Of a stretch of 64,000 bases of DNA, positions 24,962 to 34,641 are shown piece after piece (the first letter of the stretch is position 1; every line of letters starts with the position of its first letter). The notes under the pieces were generated by a model that worked only from the letters and a program-made list of their open reading frames with translations, ran no database searches and had not been told where the DNA came from. Both the position numbers and the translations under genes were made by a program. The stretch is from Brevundimonas poindexterae. Its GTDB lineage: Bacteria > Pseudomonadota > Alphaproteobacteria > Caulobacterales > Caulobacteraceae. Where the stretch lies: positions 558,001-622,000 of the forward strand of contig NZ_JAIVLL010000001.1 of assembly GCF_020524625.1 (NCBI RefSeq), given 5' to 3'.

Positions 24962-27165
24962 CAGCCGCGAACGCGCTCGACCGAATCGACGAAGGCATTG
25001 GCGCGCAGCGCCGCCATCAGGGTGGTGGCATGGCGGGCGTCGCGCACCTCGACATCGATCTCGACGTCAAAGAAGTCCTGCTGGCGGTGGGTCATGACCA
25101 GATTGAGGATGTTGCCGCCCGCCTCGCCGATCTGGGTCGCGACCTGCCCCAGCACGCCCGGCGCATTGCGGATGGTCGCCTTCAGCCGTGAGGCCGCCGT
25201 GGCGTTCATCTCGGCGCGCGGCGTCCACTGCAGGTCCTGCCACAGGCTGTCGTCGTCGCTGAACTCTACCAGCCGGCCGCAGTCGATGGTGTGGACGGTC
25301 AGGCCCTTTTCCGGCTCGAGGATGCCGACGATGCGATCCCCGGGCAGGGGCGAACAGCAGTGGCCGAAATGGATACTGATGCCCGGGGTCAGGCCGCTGC
25401 CGCGCACATAGAGAGAGGCCTCGCTCTCCTCGATCCGGCGACGGTCATGGGCGGGCTTCACCTGACCCTTCAGCGCCGGGAACAGGATTTCGACCACGCG
25501 CGTCGCCTGGACCTGGCCGCGCCCGATCGCCTCGAACAGGGCCTCTTCCGTCTCGATCGACAGGGTTTCCAGCACAGGCTTCAGCGCCAGATCGGCCAGC
25601 TTCTTGCCGGCGCGGGACAGGGTCTGTTCCAGCGTCGTCTTGCCCAGCTTCTGGAACTCGTCGCGCTCGGAACTGCGGATGGTGCGCCGGATCGACGACC
25701 GTGCGCGGCCCGTGACCGTCAGCGAGCGCCAGTCGACCGGCACTTCCGGCTTGGTGCCCCGGATGATCTCGACCACATCGCCGTTGATAAGCTGGGTGCG
25801 CATCGGCTTCAGCTCGCCGTTGATCTTCACCCCGACGGCCGTCTCGCCGACCTCGGTGTGCACGGCATAGGCAAAGTCCAGCGGCATGGCGCCGCGCGGC
25901 AGAGTGATCAGCTGACCCTTCGGGGTGAAGACAAACACCTGGTCGAGGAACATCTCCAGCTTGGCATGCTCGACCCAGTCGTCACCGCCCTCCCCGGTCT
26001 CGATCACCTGCACCAGCCGGCGGAGGTTATCCAGCGGGTCACGGCCACCCGACCGTTCCATCGCCTCGCGGTCAAAGCCGTAGGACTTGTTCTTGTAGCG
26101 CCAGTGCGCCGCCACGCCGTCCTCGGCGATGCGGTCCATCTCCTGTGTCCGGATCTGGATCTCGATCCGCACCCCGCCCTTGCCGATCAGGGTGGTGTGC
26201 AGAGAGCGATAGTTGTTCGACTTGGGTGTCGAGATGAAATCCTTGAACCGGTCCGGCACCATCCGCCACGCCCGGTGGATCACGCCCAGCGCGCGGTAAC
26301 AGTCGTCCTCGTTCTCGACGAGCACGCGGAAGGCGTAGATATCCGACAGGGTCGAAAAGCCCACCGACTTGCGCTGCAGCTTGCGCCAGATCGAATAGGG
26401 CGTCTTCTGGCGGCCGATGACCTCGGCTTGGACGCCCTTGTCGGCCAGCACATCCTGGACCTCCTGCGCCACATCCTCCAGCGCACTGCCCTGTTCCTGC
26501 TTCAGGGCGTCCAGTCGCCGCTTGATGGCGTTGTGGGCGATGGGGTTCAGATGCTCGAACGCCAGTTCTTCCAGCTCAAGCGCGATGGAGTGGATGCCGA
26601 TCGAGCGGCCCAGCGGCGCATAGACCTCCAGGGTCTCGCGGCTGATGCGTTCGCGCTTTTCGGGTTTGACGTATTGCAGCGTCCGCATGTTGTGCAGGCG
26701 GTCCGCCAGCTTGACCAGCAGCACCCGTACGTCGCGGCTGATGGCCAGGATGAATTTCCGCAGGTTCTCGGCCTGGCGGGTGTGCTCGGCCTGCAGCTCG
26801 AGGCGACTCAGCTTGGTCACGCCCTCGACCAGACCGGCGACCTCCTCGCCGAACAGGCTGGCGATGTCGTCGCGGGTGGCCGAGGTGTCCTCGACCACAT
26901 CGTGCAGCAGGGCGGTGACGATGGTGGCGGTGTCCAGCCGGTAGTCGGTCAGGATGCCGGCCACCTGGATGGGGTGGGCGAAATAGGGATCGCCCGAGGC
27001 CCGCAACTGCGAGCCGTGCATCTTCATCGCATAGACATAGGCCTTGTTGATCAGGGCCTCGTCGGCGGAAGGGTCATAGGCCTTGACCATCTCCACCAGT
27101 TCGAACTGGCGAAGCACCCGCATGCGCTCGCCCTGCGGCCTCTCGGGGGCCGCAGTGGCGGGCAT
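24961..27165 (-). CDS. rel: Bifunctional (p)ppGpp synthetase/hydrolase
   Basis: A 734-residue RelA/SpoT homologue controlling the stringent response. Domains in order are the HD hydrolase (HDVVEDT, His88-Asp89), the synthetase (about 240-360, with TPKSNNYRSLHTTL), TGS (about 405-465), and a C-terminal ACT domain. Hydrolase residues are kept, so both activities are expected. ATG 27165 is used; ATG at 27123 (MRVLRQFELVEMV) is also possible. It follows rpoZ, and omega and DksA, the other ppGpp partners, are both encoded in this window. Confidence 0.95.
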   Translation of the reverse strand: MPATAAPERPQGERMRVLRQFELVEMVKAYDPSADEALINKAYVYAMKMHGSQLRASGDPYFAHPIQVAGILTDYRLDTATIVTALLHDVVEDTSATRDDIASLFGEEVAGLVEGVTKLSRLELQAEHTRQAENLRKFILAISRDVRVLLVKLADRLHNMRTLQYVKPEKRERISRETLEVYAPLGRSIGIHSIALELEELAFEHLNPIAHNAIKRRLDALKQEQGSALEDVAQEVQDVLADKGVQAEVIGRQKTPYSIWRKLQRKSVGFSTLSDIYAFRVLVENEDDCYRALGVIHRAWRMVPDRFKDFISTPKSNNYRSLHTTLIGKGGVRIEIQIRTQEMDRIAEDGVAAHWRYKNKSYGFDREAMERSGGRDPLDNLRRLVQVIETGEGGDDWVEHAKLEMFLDQVFVFTPKGQLITLPRGAMPLDFAYAVHTEVGETAVGVKINGELKPMRTQLINGDVVEIIRGTKPEVPVDWRSLTVTGRARSSIRRTIRSSERDEFQKLGKTTLEQTLSRAGKKLADLALKPVLETLSIETEEALFEAIGRGQVQATRVVEILFPALKGQVKPAHDRRRIEESEASLYVRGSGLTPGISIHFGHCCSPLPGDRIVGILEPEKGLTVHTIDCGRLVEFSDDDSLWQDLQWTPRAEMNATAASRLKATIRNAPGVLGQVATQIGEAGGNILNLVMTHRQQDFFDVEIDVEVRDARHATTLMAALRANAFVDSVERVRG

Positions 27166-27245
27166 TTCAGTTTCGGCGAGTTTTGCTACCGGTGCGGTAC
27201 GGGACCGCTTCGGGCGGAGAGGAACAACTGTGTTCGGTTCCGCTG

Positions 27246-27605
27246 TCAGTAGCGCTCCTCCTGGCCACCGTCGCGGTCGCTTTGCAGCGCGCGGATCAGT
27301 TCGGCCTCGGCCATGTTCATGTGCTGAGGCTCGGCCAGCAGGGCGCGGGTCTCGGCCTCATCCTCAGCCTCGGTGCGCTCGTCGACCCGTTGCAGGGTGG
27401 TGATCAGGTGCTCCGACAGCTCGTCCGGCGACACGGTGTCATCGGCCAGTTCGCGCAGGGCGACGACCGGGTTCTTGTCGTTGTCGCGATCGATGGTCAG
27501 CGCCTCGCCCTTGGCGATGTTGCGGGCCCGGTGACCGGCCAGCAGGACCAGGCCGAACCGGTTCGGCACCTTCTCGATGCAGTCTTCGACAGTGACGCGC
27601 GCCAT
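27246..27605 (-). CDS. rpoZ: RNA polymerase omega subunit
   Basis: A 119-residue omega subunit that helps assemble beta' and forms part of the ppGpp site in proteobacterial polymerase. [17 protein letters not shown] and [10 protein letters not shown] are characteristic. GAGGAAATTC precedes the ATG. The location just ahead of rel is conserved across alphaproteobacteria. Confidence 0.96.
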   Translation of the reverse strand: MARVTVEDCIEKVPNRFGLVLLAGHRARNIAKGEALTIDRDNDKNPVVALRELADDTVSPDELSEHLITTLQRVDERTEAEDEAETRALLAEPQHMNMAEAELIRALQSDRDGGQEERY

Positions 27606-27637
27606 GAATTTCCTCGAACTCTGGGAGAACCTGACAA

Positions 27638-27664
27638 AATATAGGGTTCAGGCCGATTGTGCAA
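27638..27664 (-). promoter_or_regulatory. Candidate promoter of the rpoZ-rel operon
   Basis: Read on the minus strand: TTGCAC, 15 bases, TATATT, ending 33 bases before the rpoZ ATG. The spacer is short but both boxes are good. A 7-bp hairpin (GGCTCCC/GGGAGCC) sits just upstream at 27693-27710, between this promoter and the preceding gene, without a T tract. Confidence 0.4.
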
Positions 27665-27720
27665 CGCCACATCGGCAGGAATGAGGCATGGCGGCTCCCC
27701 GGCGGGAGCCCTGCGGAGGC

Positions 27721-28134
27721 TCAGGCGGCCGACGAATCTGCCGGCGCCATGTCGACCGGCGCGGGGGCGACGGCGGCCGGGGCCGCATCGCTGGCCGCCG
27801 GGTTCATCATCAGGAGGGCCGCGAACACAATGGCCAGCACCGGCCCCGCATAGGCCCAGTAGCGCACCGGCACAAAGAACAGCGACCCGGCGCTGCGGCC
27901 CACGACCACGCGCTGGCCCGTCTGTTCGTCGATGAAGACCCGACCGGTGCCCTTTTCCATCTGGCGCGCGAACAGGAAGGAGCCCAGCCCCATCGTCAGT
28001 CCGGCGCAGATGATCGAGATGGCGGTCGCCATATCGGGATCCGACGTGACCGCCGCCCCGACAGGCAGGCCAATAACAAGCCCCACAGCGGCAAAGACGA
28101 GCACCAGAATGCCCCAGCCCGACCAGATAATCAT
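27721..28134 (-). CDS. Predicted membrane protein with three membrane segments
   Basis: A 137-residue protein I do not recognise by name. It has hydrophobic segments near residues 5-32, 40-60 and 95-117, a soluble turn with GTGRVFIDEQTGQRVVVGR between the second and third, and an Ala/Pro-rich C-terminus. This layout resembles small bacterial membrane proteins of unknown function. The ATG at 28134 has a strong GAGGGGG ribosome-binding site; the frame continues upstream but without similarity. Its neighbours are rpoZ and folK. Confidence 0.75.
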   Translation of the reverse strand: MIIWSGWGILVLVFAAVGLVIGLPVGAAVTSDPDMATAISIICAGLTMGLGSFLFARQMEKGTGRVFIDEQTGQRVVVGRSAGSLFFVPVRYWAYAGPVLAIVFAALLMMNPAASDAAPAAVAPAPVDMAPADSSAA

Positions 28135-28243
28135 GATGTCCCCCTCACGGCCCATAACCGTGTCCCTCGGACGGAGATTAGCTTCACCTTCAGCGGCGGC
28201 AATCGAAAACGCCTGACGGGAGCTGACAGGCGAAACGTCGACC

Positions 28244-28741
28244 TCAGGGCGTGGCAGTGGCGTCACGGCCGACGTTGGCCGAGGCGGCCAGATCCAGTGC
28301 CGAGCGGCCAAGGACGGGATGGCGCCAGTCCGGGGCGATCTCGGCCAGCGGCCCCATGACGAACAGCCGCTCGGCCGCTCGGGGATGGGGCAGGATCAGG
28401 TCGGTCCCTTCGGCCACCTGCCGGCCAAAGTCGATCAGGTCCAGGTCGAGGGTGCGCGGGGCGTTGCGTACCGATCGTTGCCGACCGAACCGGTCCTCGA
28501 TGTCGGCAAGCGCGGCCATCAGCGCTTCGGCCGTGCCCGCCCATTCGCCCTGGACCACACCGTTCAGAAAGGCCGGATCGGCGGGGTCGGGCCAGGCGGC
28601 CGACCGCCACCAGCGCGAGCGGGCCCGCACGACCAGTCCTGCGCCCGCCAATTCGGCCACGGCGGCCTCAAGCAGGGCCGGAATATCCGCCCATGGCCCC
28701 TTGTCATTGCTGCCGAGTGCGACGATGACAGGGGTATTCAT
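28244..28741 (-). CDS. folK: HPPK (folate pathway pyrophosphokinase)
   Basis: A 165-residue 2-amino-4-hydroxy-6-hydroxymethyldihydropteridine pyrophosphokinase. It has VALGSNDKGPW at the N-terminus and the ATP-binding RTLDLDLIDFG, followed by LPHPRAAERLFVMGPL. ATG 28741 with GGGAGA upstream is preferred over the longer frame. It diverges from the NYN gene across 51 bases. Confidence 0.94.
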   Translation of the reverse strand: MNTPVIVALGSNDKGPWADIPALLEAAVAELAGAGLVVRARSRWWRSAAWPDPADPAFLNGVVQGEWAGTAEALMAALADIEDRFGRQRSVRNAPRTLDLDLIDFGRQVAEGTDLILPHPRAAERLFVMGPLAEIAPDWRHPVLGRSALDLAASANVGRDATATP

Positions 28742-28792
28742 ATTGTCTCCCGGGTGCCTCGCGCGCCCGCACATTTTTTAAAGGGCATTGTC

Positions 28793-29341
28793 ATGCACCT
28801 GTACCCCGACGAGCGGCTGGCGCTGTTCATTGACGGATCGAACCTGCACGCGGCCGTGCGCTCGCTGAATTTCGATCTCGACTTCAAGGCCATGCTGGAT
28901 GATGTGCGTGAGCGCTCGCGCTTCGTCCGGGCCTACTACTACACTGCCGTGGTCGAGGGCGAGGAGTTCTCGCCCGTGCGGCCACTGGTCGACTGGCTGG
29001 GCTACAACGGCTTTTCGACCGTGACCAAGCCGGTCCGCCGCTTCACGGATGCCTCGGGCCACAGCCGCATGAAGGGCAATATGGACGTCGAGATCGCCGT
29101 CGACATGATGCAGCTGGCGCCCCGGCTGGATCACGCCGTGTTGTTCTCGGGCGACGGCGACTTCCGCCGGCTGGTCCAGGCCGTGCAGAGCGAAGGGTGC
29201 CGGGTGTCGGTGGTCTCGACCATGAAGACCCAGCCCCCGCACATCGCCGACGAACTGCGCCGTCAGGCCGACGACTTCGTTGAACTGGCCGACCTCAAGA
29301 CCCTGTACGGTCGCCCGCGGGCGACGCGCGAAGACGCATGA
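28793..29341 (+). CDS. NYN domain (LabA/DUF88-type) protein
   Basis: A 182-residue protein with a PIN-like NYN fold, thought to be a metal-dependent ribonuclease. Acidic residues are placed as expected: FIDGSNLH near residue 12, MKGNMDVEIAVDMM, and FSGDGDF near 120. The ATG at 28793 opens the domain directly; the frame upstream is antisense to folK. Its stop overlaps the next gene by four bases, so it is coupled to a uracil-DNA glycosylase, hinting at a nucleic-acid maintenance pair. The RNA target is unknown. Confidence 0.85.
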   Translation: MHLYPDERLALFIDGSNLHAAVRSLNFDLDFKAMLDDVRERSRFVRAYYYTAVVEGEEFSPVRPLVDWLGYNGFSTVTKPVRRFTDASGHSRMKGNMDVEIAVDMMQLAPRLDHAVLFSGDGDFRRLVQAVQSEGCRVSVVSTMKTQPPHIADELRRQADDFVELADLKTLYGRPRATREDA

Positions 29342-29988
29342 CGAGGGTCGCCGCTCCGGTCGCGGATCCGCCCGCCGACTGCCCGCTCTGTCCGCGTCTG
29401 GTGGCCTACCGCGCCGAGAATGCCCGGCGCGAACCCGACTGGTTCAACGGCGCGGCACCGTCCTTTGGCGATCCCGAAGCGCGCCTGCTGGTGGCGGGGC
29501 TGGCCCCGGGCCGGACCGGGGCCAACCGCACGGGCCGTCCCTTCACCGGCGATCATGCCGGCTGGCTGCTGTATCAGACACTGATCGACACCGGCTTTGC
29601 CACCGGCACCTATGACGCGCGGCCCGACGACGGCCTGACCCTGGTCGACTGCATGATCACCAATGCCGTGCGCTGCGCCCCGCCCGGCAACAAGCCACTG
29701 CCGGTCGAGGAGGCCACCTGCCGCCCCTTCCTGACCGCGCGGCTGGACGCCCTGCCCCGGCTGAAGGTGATCGTGACCCTGGGCGACGTCTCGCGCCGGA
29801 ACATTCTGAAGGCGCTGGGCAAGCCCGCCTCGGCCATGCCGCCGGGTCACGGGTCCGAGGCGCGGATCGGCAACTACTGGCTGCTGAACAGCTATCACTG
29901 CTCAAGGCTCAACACGAACACCGGCCGCCTGACGCCGGCCATGTTCCGCGACATCTTCGAGCGCGCCCGCGCCTTGATGGACACCTGA
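29338..29988 (+). CDS. Family 5 uracil-DNA glycosylase (UDGb type)
   Basis: A 216-residue base-excision repair glycosylase. It shows the family 5 motifs GLAPGRTGANRTGRPFTGD, NAVRCAPPGNKP, and SYHCSRLNTNTGRLTP. Four cysteines (CPLC near residue 19, C108 and C122 regions) are positioned to bind an iron-sulfur cluster as in this family. Family 5 lacks the usual catalytic Asp and can act on several deaminated bases. It is coupled to the upstream NYN gene. Confidence 0.9.
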   Translation: MTRVAAPVADPPADCPLCPRLVAYRAENARREPDWFNGAAPSFGDPEARLLVAGLAPGRTGANRTGRPFTGDHAGWLLYQTLIDTGFATGTYDARPDDGLTLVDCMITNAVRCAPPGNKPLPVEEATCRPFLTARLDALPRLKVIVTLGDVSRRNILKALGKPASAMPPGHGSEARIGNYWLLNSYHCSRLNTNTGRLTPAMFRDIFERARALMDT

Positions 29989-30111
29989 GGGGCCCGGGCT
30001 CCGGGCTTACCGCGTGGCTTCCCGGACACAGGTTTTCGCCTGTGACGTGCACGGGAAATTTGCCGGGAACATCTGAAGAGCAGCCCGCGTTTCGGACCGC
30101 AGGAGGCTGTT

Positions 30112-30300
30112 ATGCGGACCAATACTCACTTCTTCTCTCGCGCCGAACGCAAGATCGCCCTGTGGGCCATGGTGGCGGCCGTCGTGCTGACCGGCGGCGG
30201 CATGGCGCTGGATCACGCCATGGGCCCGTCGCTCGGCGCCTATGACCACATGGGCTCGACCCAGCTGGTGGGCGTGCTCGAGGCCCAGCCGATCGGCTGA
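30112..30300 (+). CDS. Small single-span membrane protein
   Basis: A 62-residue product with a polar N-terminus (FSRAERK), one membrane segment at about 16-34, and a short tail. A strong AGGAGG sits 6 bases upstream of the ATG, arguing that it is translated. No family recognised. The 123-base gap before it (29989-30111) contains a 6-bp hairpin CACAGG/CCTGTG at 30027-30044 and no clear promoter. Confidence 0.6.
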   Translation: MRTNTHFFSRAERKIALWAMVAAVVLTGGGMALDHAMGPSLGAYDHMGSTQLVGVLEAQPIG

Positions 30301-30328
30301 CGACCGACGGGGCGCTCAGCCCCGGTCG
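30301..30328. terminator. Hairpin at the convergent ends of the small membrane gene and smpB
   Basis: CGACC plus GGGGC pair with GCCCC plus GGTCG (10 bp, 3-base bulge on the left arm) around a 5-base loop holding the smpB stop region. No T tract follows on either side, so it may be a weak bidirectional terminator or an RNA-end stabiliser. Confidence 0.35.
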
Positions 30329-30819
30329 CGCAGCAGCCGGGCCTTGTCCCGCGCCCAGTCGCGTTTGGCCGCCGTCTCGCGCTTGTCGTGCAGCTTCTTG
30401 CCCTTGGCCAGAGCCAGCTCGACCTTCGCCATCCCCGATTCATTGAGATACAGCTTGAGCGGAATGAGGGTCTGCCCCTCCTTCTGCACGGCGCCGATCA
30501 TGCGGTCGATCTGACGGCGGTGTAGCAGCAGTTTGCGCGGCCGGCGCGGCTCGTGGTTGAACCGGTTGGCCTGGGCGTAGGGCGGGATGTCGGCATTGAC
30601 CAGAACGATCTCGCGCCCCTCGATCGCGGCATAGCTCTCGGCGATGTTGGCCCGGCCCGCGCGCAGCGCCTTGATCTCGGTGCCGACGAGGGCAATCCCC
30701 GCCTCGACCGGCGCATCCAGAAAATAGTCGAAGCGCGCCCGCCGGTTTTCGGCGATCACCTTAGGCGCATACTTCTTCTTGTCCGACTGCGGACGCCTTT
30801 GGGCCGGTGCCTGCGCCAT
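30316..30819 (-). CDS. smpB: tmRNA-binding protein SmpB
   Basis: A 167-residue partner of tmRNA in ribosome rescue. It contains [23 protein letters not shown], the LLLHRRQID block, and a basic C-terminal tail. Its ATG overlaps the dapA stop by one base. No ssrA gene was identified in this window. Confidence 0.95.
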   Translation of the reverse strand: MAQAPAQRRPQSDKKKYAPKVIAENRRARFDYFLDAPVEAGIALVGTEIKALRAGRANIAESYAAIEGREIVLVNADIPPYAQANRFNHEPRRPRKLLLHRRQIDRMIGAVQKEGQTLIPLKLYLNESGMAKVELALAKGKKLHDKRETAAKRDWARDKARLLRDRG

Positions 30820-31703
30820 TACTGAACGCCCGCGGCCTTCATGGCCCGGTCAATGGCGGGCTTTACCGCATCCGCGGTCGGGGCCAGCGGCAGGCGGATT
30901 TCATCCGAGCACAGGCCCAGCGACGCCAGGGCGTATTTGGCCGGCGCCGGCGAGTTGTCGAGGAACAGGGCCTTGTGGAGATCGATCAGGCGGTCCTGCC
31001 ACAGGCGGGCGCTTTCCAGATCCCCGGCCTGCACCGCATCATGCAGGGCGACCATGGCCTCGGGGGCCACGTTCGACGTCACCGAGATCACGCCGTGCCC
31101 GCCGTGCGCCAGATAGCCCAGATAGCTGGGATCATCGCCCGAGATCAGGTCGAATCGCCCCTCCACATGGGTGCGCATCCAGCTGACCCGGGTCATGTCG
31201 CCGGTCGCGTCCTTGATGCCGACGATATTCGGGTGCTTCGCCACGCGCGCGATCGTCTCATTCGCCAGATCGACCCCGGTGCGGCCGGGCACATTGTACA
31301 GCAGCACGGGCAGCTGCACGGCCTCGGCGATGGCCTCGAAGTGACGGGCCATGCCCTCCTGCGACGGGCGGTTGTAATAGGGGGTCACGACCAGGGCACC
31401 GTCGGCGCCCACGGTCTTGGCGTGGCGGACCATGTCGATGGCCTTGGCGGTCGACGACGAACCCGCGCCGGCGATCACCCGGATACGCCCTGCGACCGTC
31501 GAAACCACGGATTCGACCACATGCTCATGCTCTTCGGCGGTCAGGGTCGCACTCTCGCCCGTGGTGCCCATGGCGACCAGGCCGTGCACGCCGGCGGCGA
31601 TCTGGCGCTCGACCAGGGCGGTGAGCGCGGCGTCGTCCACCTTTCCGTCACGAAGAGGTGTGATCAAGGCGGTGATCACGCCCTTGAAAGTCGGGCCAGT
31701 CAT
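30819..31703 (-). CDS. dapA: 4-hydroxy-tetrahydrodipicolinate synthase
   Basis: A 294-residue TIM-barrel aldolase at the entry of lysine and diaminopimelate synthesis. Schiff-base Lys164 is in GIKDATGD, Tyr136 is in [10 protein letters not shown], and Thr47-Thr48 lie in MGTTGES. The ATG at 31703 gives the standard length; the frame stays open far upstream only as a shadow of other genes. It is coupled to smpB. Confidence 0.95.
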   Translation of the reverse strand: MTGPTFKGVITALITPLRDGKVDDAALTALVERQIAAGVHGLVAMGTTGESATLTAEEHEHVVESVVSTVAGRIRVIAGAGSSSTAKAIDMVRHAKTVGADGALVVTPYYNRPSQEGMARHFEAIAEAVQLPVLLYNVPGRTGVDLANETIARVAKHPNIVGIKDATGDMTRVSWMRTHVEGRFDLISGDDPSYLGYLAHGGHGVISVTSNVAPEAMVALHDAVQAGDLESARLWQDRLIDLHKALFLDNSPAPAKYALASLGLCSDEIRLPLAPTADAVKPAIDRAMKAAGVQ

Positions 31704-31787
31704 GGGAACGATGGTCCTTCGCGGAGGCTTTAGGGTGTCTGCGGAAGGTTCCGAACGTAAGGGGCGCCAACGGCCGCCGCAACCGAG

Positions 31788-33884
31788 ATGATGGGGATAG
31801 GACAAATCATGCTGACGTCGATACTGGGCACGATCCTTGCCCTGAGCGCCCCTGCGCCCGAGGTCCTGGTGTCCAACCTCGCATCGACCGGCCTGTTCCC
31901 CGCCCGCGGCGCCGCATCGTCCGATCAGGCCGTCCCCTATGGCGCCACTGTCCGCCTGCTGAACGAGGCCGAGGCCCGCTTGCTGAATCAGGCGCTGGAC
32001 GCCGCCCGTGCGCGCGACATCGCGGGCGCCCGTTCCATCGCGGCCGGCATCGCCCACCCGGTGGCGCGCAAGCTGGTCGACTGGGCCCTCGTCGACACCT
32101 CGGCCGATCTGATGAGCTTCGAGGAGCTGGCCCGGGCCCGCGTGACCTATGCCGACTGGCCGCGTGCCGAAAGCCGGATCATGGCGGGCGAACGCGCCAT
32201 CTCGCGCAGCTCGGCCAGTCCGGAGGCCGTGATTGCCTTCTTCGACGGCCATCCGCCCCTGACGGTCGAGGGGGCGATCGGCCTGGCGCTGGCGCTGGAA
32301 GCCACCGGCCGCGCGGACGAAGCCCGTCCGATCATCCGCGACTGGTGGCGGAACCAGTCTTTCGACTTCGACAACCAGAGCCGGATCCTGTCGATCTGGC
32401 CGAACTGGATTGCCCCCGCGGACGACGAGGCACGGCTGAACATGTTGCTGCTGGGCCCGCACGGTCCGGCCACGCGCGCCATGATCGACCGTGTCCGCCC
32501 CGAACAGCGCGCCATCGCCCAGGCCGTGCTGGCGCTGCGCACCGCCTATTCGCCCGACACCATCGTCGCCGGGCTGACCCCGGCCCAGGCGGGCCACCCC
32601 GCGGTGGTGTTCGAGCGCGTCCGCATCCTCCGCTCGCAGGGTCGCGAACAGGAGGGCTTTGCCCTGCTGGCGGGCCTGCCTGCCGCCCCCACCCATTCGG
32701 ACGGTCAGAGCGGTTTGTGGAGCGAACGCCGCAACTATTTCCTCGACGCGCTGGAGGTCGGCAACTGGCAGGCCGCCTATGACTCCATGGCCGGGCACGG
32801 CTTCCCGGGCGGCGAGCGCATGGTCGATGCCGAGTTCTTTGCCGGATGGGTCGCGCTGGTGAAGCTGAACGACCCCGCCCGTGCCGCGCGCCACTTCGAG
32901 GCGCTGCGGCAGATGTCGGAGACCCCCATCACCCAGGGCCGGGCGCTGTACTGGCTGGGCCGCGCGTACGAGGCCATGGGCGATACGGCCACGGCGCAAA
33001 GCCACTATGCCGCCGGGGCCGTGCACATCCAGTCCTTCTACGGCCAGCTGGCTGCAGAGAAGGCGGGCGTGACACAGATCACCCTGCCCGCCGATCCCGA
33101 GATCACACCGGACGCCCGCGCCGCCTATGAGGCCAATGAGGTGGTGCAGGCGACCCGCATGGTCGGCGAGGCCGGCGAAGCGGGCCTGCTGCGCGCCTTC
33201 GCCTATCACCTCGACGACACCCTGCCGGCGGCGGTCGACGTGGCACAGCTGATGGACATGGTGCTCGGCTATGGCGACCGGTTCGGTTCGATGATGGTCG
33301 GGCGCGCGGCCAGCCAGCGCGGCTGGCTGATGCCGAACCGCCAGTATCCGATCCGCATCCCGCCCGAGGTGGAGGGCGCCGCCCCCCTGCCCTTCACCCT
33401 GGCCATCACCCGGCAGGAGTCGAGCTACGATCCGCTCGTCGTCTCCAGCGCGGGGGCGCGCGGCATGATGCAGTTCCTGCCGTCGACCGCCTCGGGCGTC
33501 GCCCGGCGGCTGGGCATGCCCTATTCGGCCGACCGCCTGTGGGACCCCGACTACAATATGACGCTGGGCAGCTATCACCTCGGCGAGCTGATGCAGGCGA
33601 ACGGCGGATCGATGATCCTGGCGGCCGTCGGCTACAACGCCGGGCCGGCCCGTCCGGCCCAGTGGATCGCCCGTTGCGGCGACCCGCGCGGGGCCACCGT
33701 CGATCCGATCGACTTCATCGAGTGCACGCCCTTCACCGAGACGCGCAACTATATGATGCGGGTCATGGAGAATATGCAGATCTACAAGGCGCGACTGGGC
33801 AACGGCACCGGGGACCTGACCCTGTCGTCCGATCTGGCCCGGGGCAGCTACGGGCCCCAGCCCTATCTGTCGCTGGTCGACTGA
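31788..33884 (+). CDS. Soluble lytic murein transglycosylase (Slt70-like)
   Basis: A 698-residue periplasmic enzyme that cleaves peptidoglycan with 1,6-anhydro formation. It has an N-terminal signal segment, a long alpha-helical repeat region, and a C-terminal SLT domain with catalytic Glu in TRQESSYDP, then [12 protein letters not shown] and [12 protein letters not shown]. The start may be ATG 31788 or ATG 31809, the latter with AGGACA upstream; both give a signal peptide. The 3' end overlaps the convergent ABC ATPase gene by 22 bases. Confidence 0.92.
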   Translation: MMGIGQIMLTSILGTILALSAPAPEVLVSNLASTGLFPARGAASSDQAVPYGATVRLLNEAEARLLNQALDAARARDIAGARSIAAGIAHPVARKLVDWALVDTSADLMSFEELARARVTYADWPRAESRIMAGERAISRSSASPEAVIAFFDGHPPLTVEGAIGLALALEATGRADEARPIIRDWWRNQSFDFDNQSRILSIWPNWIAPADDEARLNMLLLGPHGPATRAMIDRVRPEQRAIAQAVLALRTAYSPDTIVAGLTPAQAGHPAVVFERVRILRSQGREQEGFALLAGLPAAPTHSDGQSGLWSERRNYFLDALEVGNWQAAYDSMAGHGFPGGERMVDAEFFAGWVALVKLNDPARAARHFEALRQMSETPITQGRALYWLGRAYEAMGDTATAQSHYAAGAVHIQSFYGQLAAEKAGVTQITLPADPEITPDARAAYEANEVVQATRMVGEAGEAGLLRAFAYHLDDTLPAAVDVAQLMDMVLGYGDRFGSMMVGRAASQRGWLMPNRQYPIRIPPEVEGAAPLPFTLAITRQESSYDPLVVSSAGARGMMQFLPSTASGVARRLGMPYSADRLWDPDYNMTLGSYHLGELMQANGGSMILAAVGYNAGPARPAQWIARCGDPRGATVDPIDFIECTPFTETRNYMMRVMENMQIYKARLGNGTGDLTLSSDLARGSYGPQPYLSLVD

Positions 33885-34639
33885 CGACGGCTGAGGGCCA
33901 GCACAGGCTCGCTCTCCTCCTCCAGCCAGCGTCCGGTTACACCGAACACCTCGTGCAGAATGCCTACCGTCAACGCCTTCCGGGGTGGTCCGTCGGCCAC
34001 GACGCGGCCCTGGTGCATGACGATCACCCGGTCCGCGAAACGCGCGGCCAGCGACAGGTCGTGCAGGCTGGCGATGACCGACTGACCGGCGGTGGCCCGC
34101 GCGCCCAGCCGCTCCAGCGCCAGCAACTGACCGTCCGGATCCAGCCCTGCGACCGGCTCGTCCGCCAGAAGGATCTGCGCGCCGGAGGCCAGCACCCGCG
34201 CCAGCAGCACGCGGGCCCGCTCCCCCCCTGACAGTTCCGCGACCCCCCGGTGAGCCAGCGCAGCGGCCTCGACCTCGTCGAGCGCCGCCTTGGCCCGCGC
34301 CTCGACCTCGTCGGCATTCAGGAACGGCTGGCCCAGAGCCACCACCTCGATCGCAGGCATGTTCCAGGCGACCGTCCCGTCCTGCGGCAGATAGGCCATG
34401 GCCGCAGCCCGGGCCCGGGGCTTGAGCGTCGACACGTCCGCCCGTTCGATGCGGATGCGCCCGGCGGAGGGCTTCAGCAGGCCACAGATCGCCTGGATCA
34501 CGCTGCTCTTGCCCGCGCCGTTCGGCCCGACCAGGGCGATGCGCTCGCCTTGGCCCACCGTCAGGCTGACATCGTGCACTACGGTCCGCTTGCCCCGGGC
34601 AAGGGACAGGCCGTCGATCTGCAGCAGGGGCCGCTCCAT
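33863..34639 (-). CDS. ABC transporter ATPase (BtuD/FecE type)
   Basis: A 258-residue ATPase with Walker [10 protein letters not shown] (about 38-46), signature [13 protein letters not shown], Walker B ILLADEP, and the H-loop SLHD. It pairs with the FecCD-type permease two bases upstream. Architecture fits import of vitamin B12, heme or a ferric siderophore; the ligand cannot be told from sequence. Confidence 0.9.
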   Translation of the reverse strand: MERPLLQIDGLSLARGKRTVVHDVSLTVGQGERIALVGPNGAGKSSVIQAICGLLKPSAGRIRIERADVSTLKPRARAAAMAYLPQDGTVAWNMPAIEVVALGQPFLNADEVEARAKAALDEVEAAALAHRGVAELSGGERARVLLARVLASGAQILLADEPVAGLDPDGQLLALERLGARATAGQSVIASLHDLSLAARFADRVIVMHQGRVVADGPPRKALTVGILHEVFGVTGRWLEEESEPVLALSRRQSTSDR

Positions 34640-34641
34640 CC

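Noticed and set aside
27693..27710. Terminator between rpoZ and the membrane protein gene
   Set aside because: A perfect 7-bp stem is there but no T run on the minus strand.
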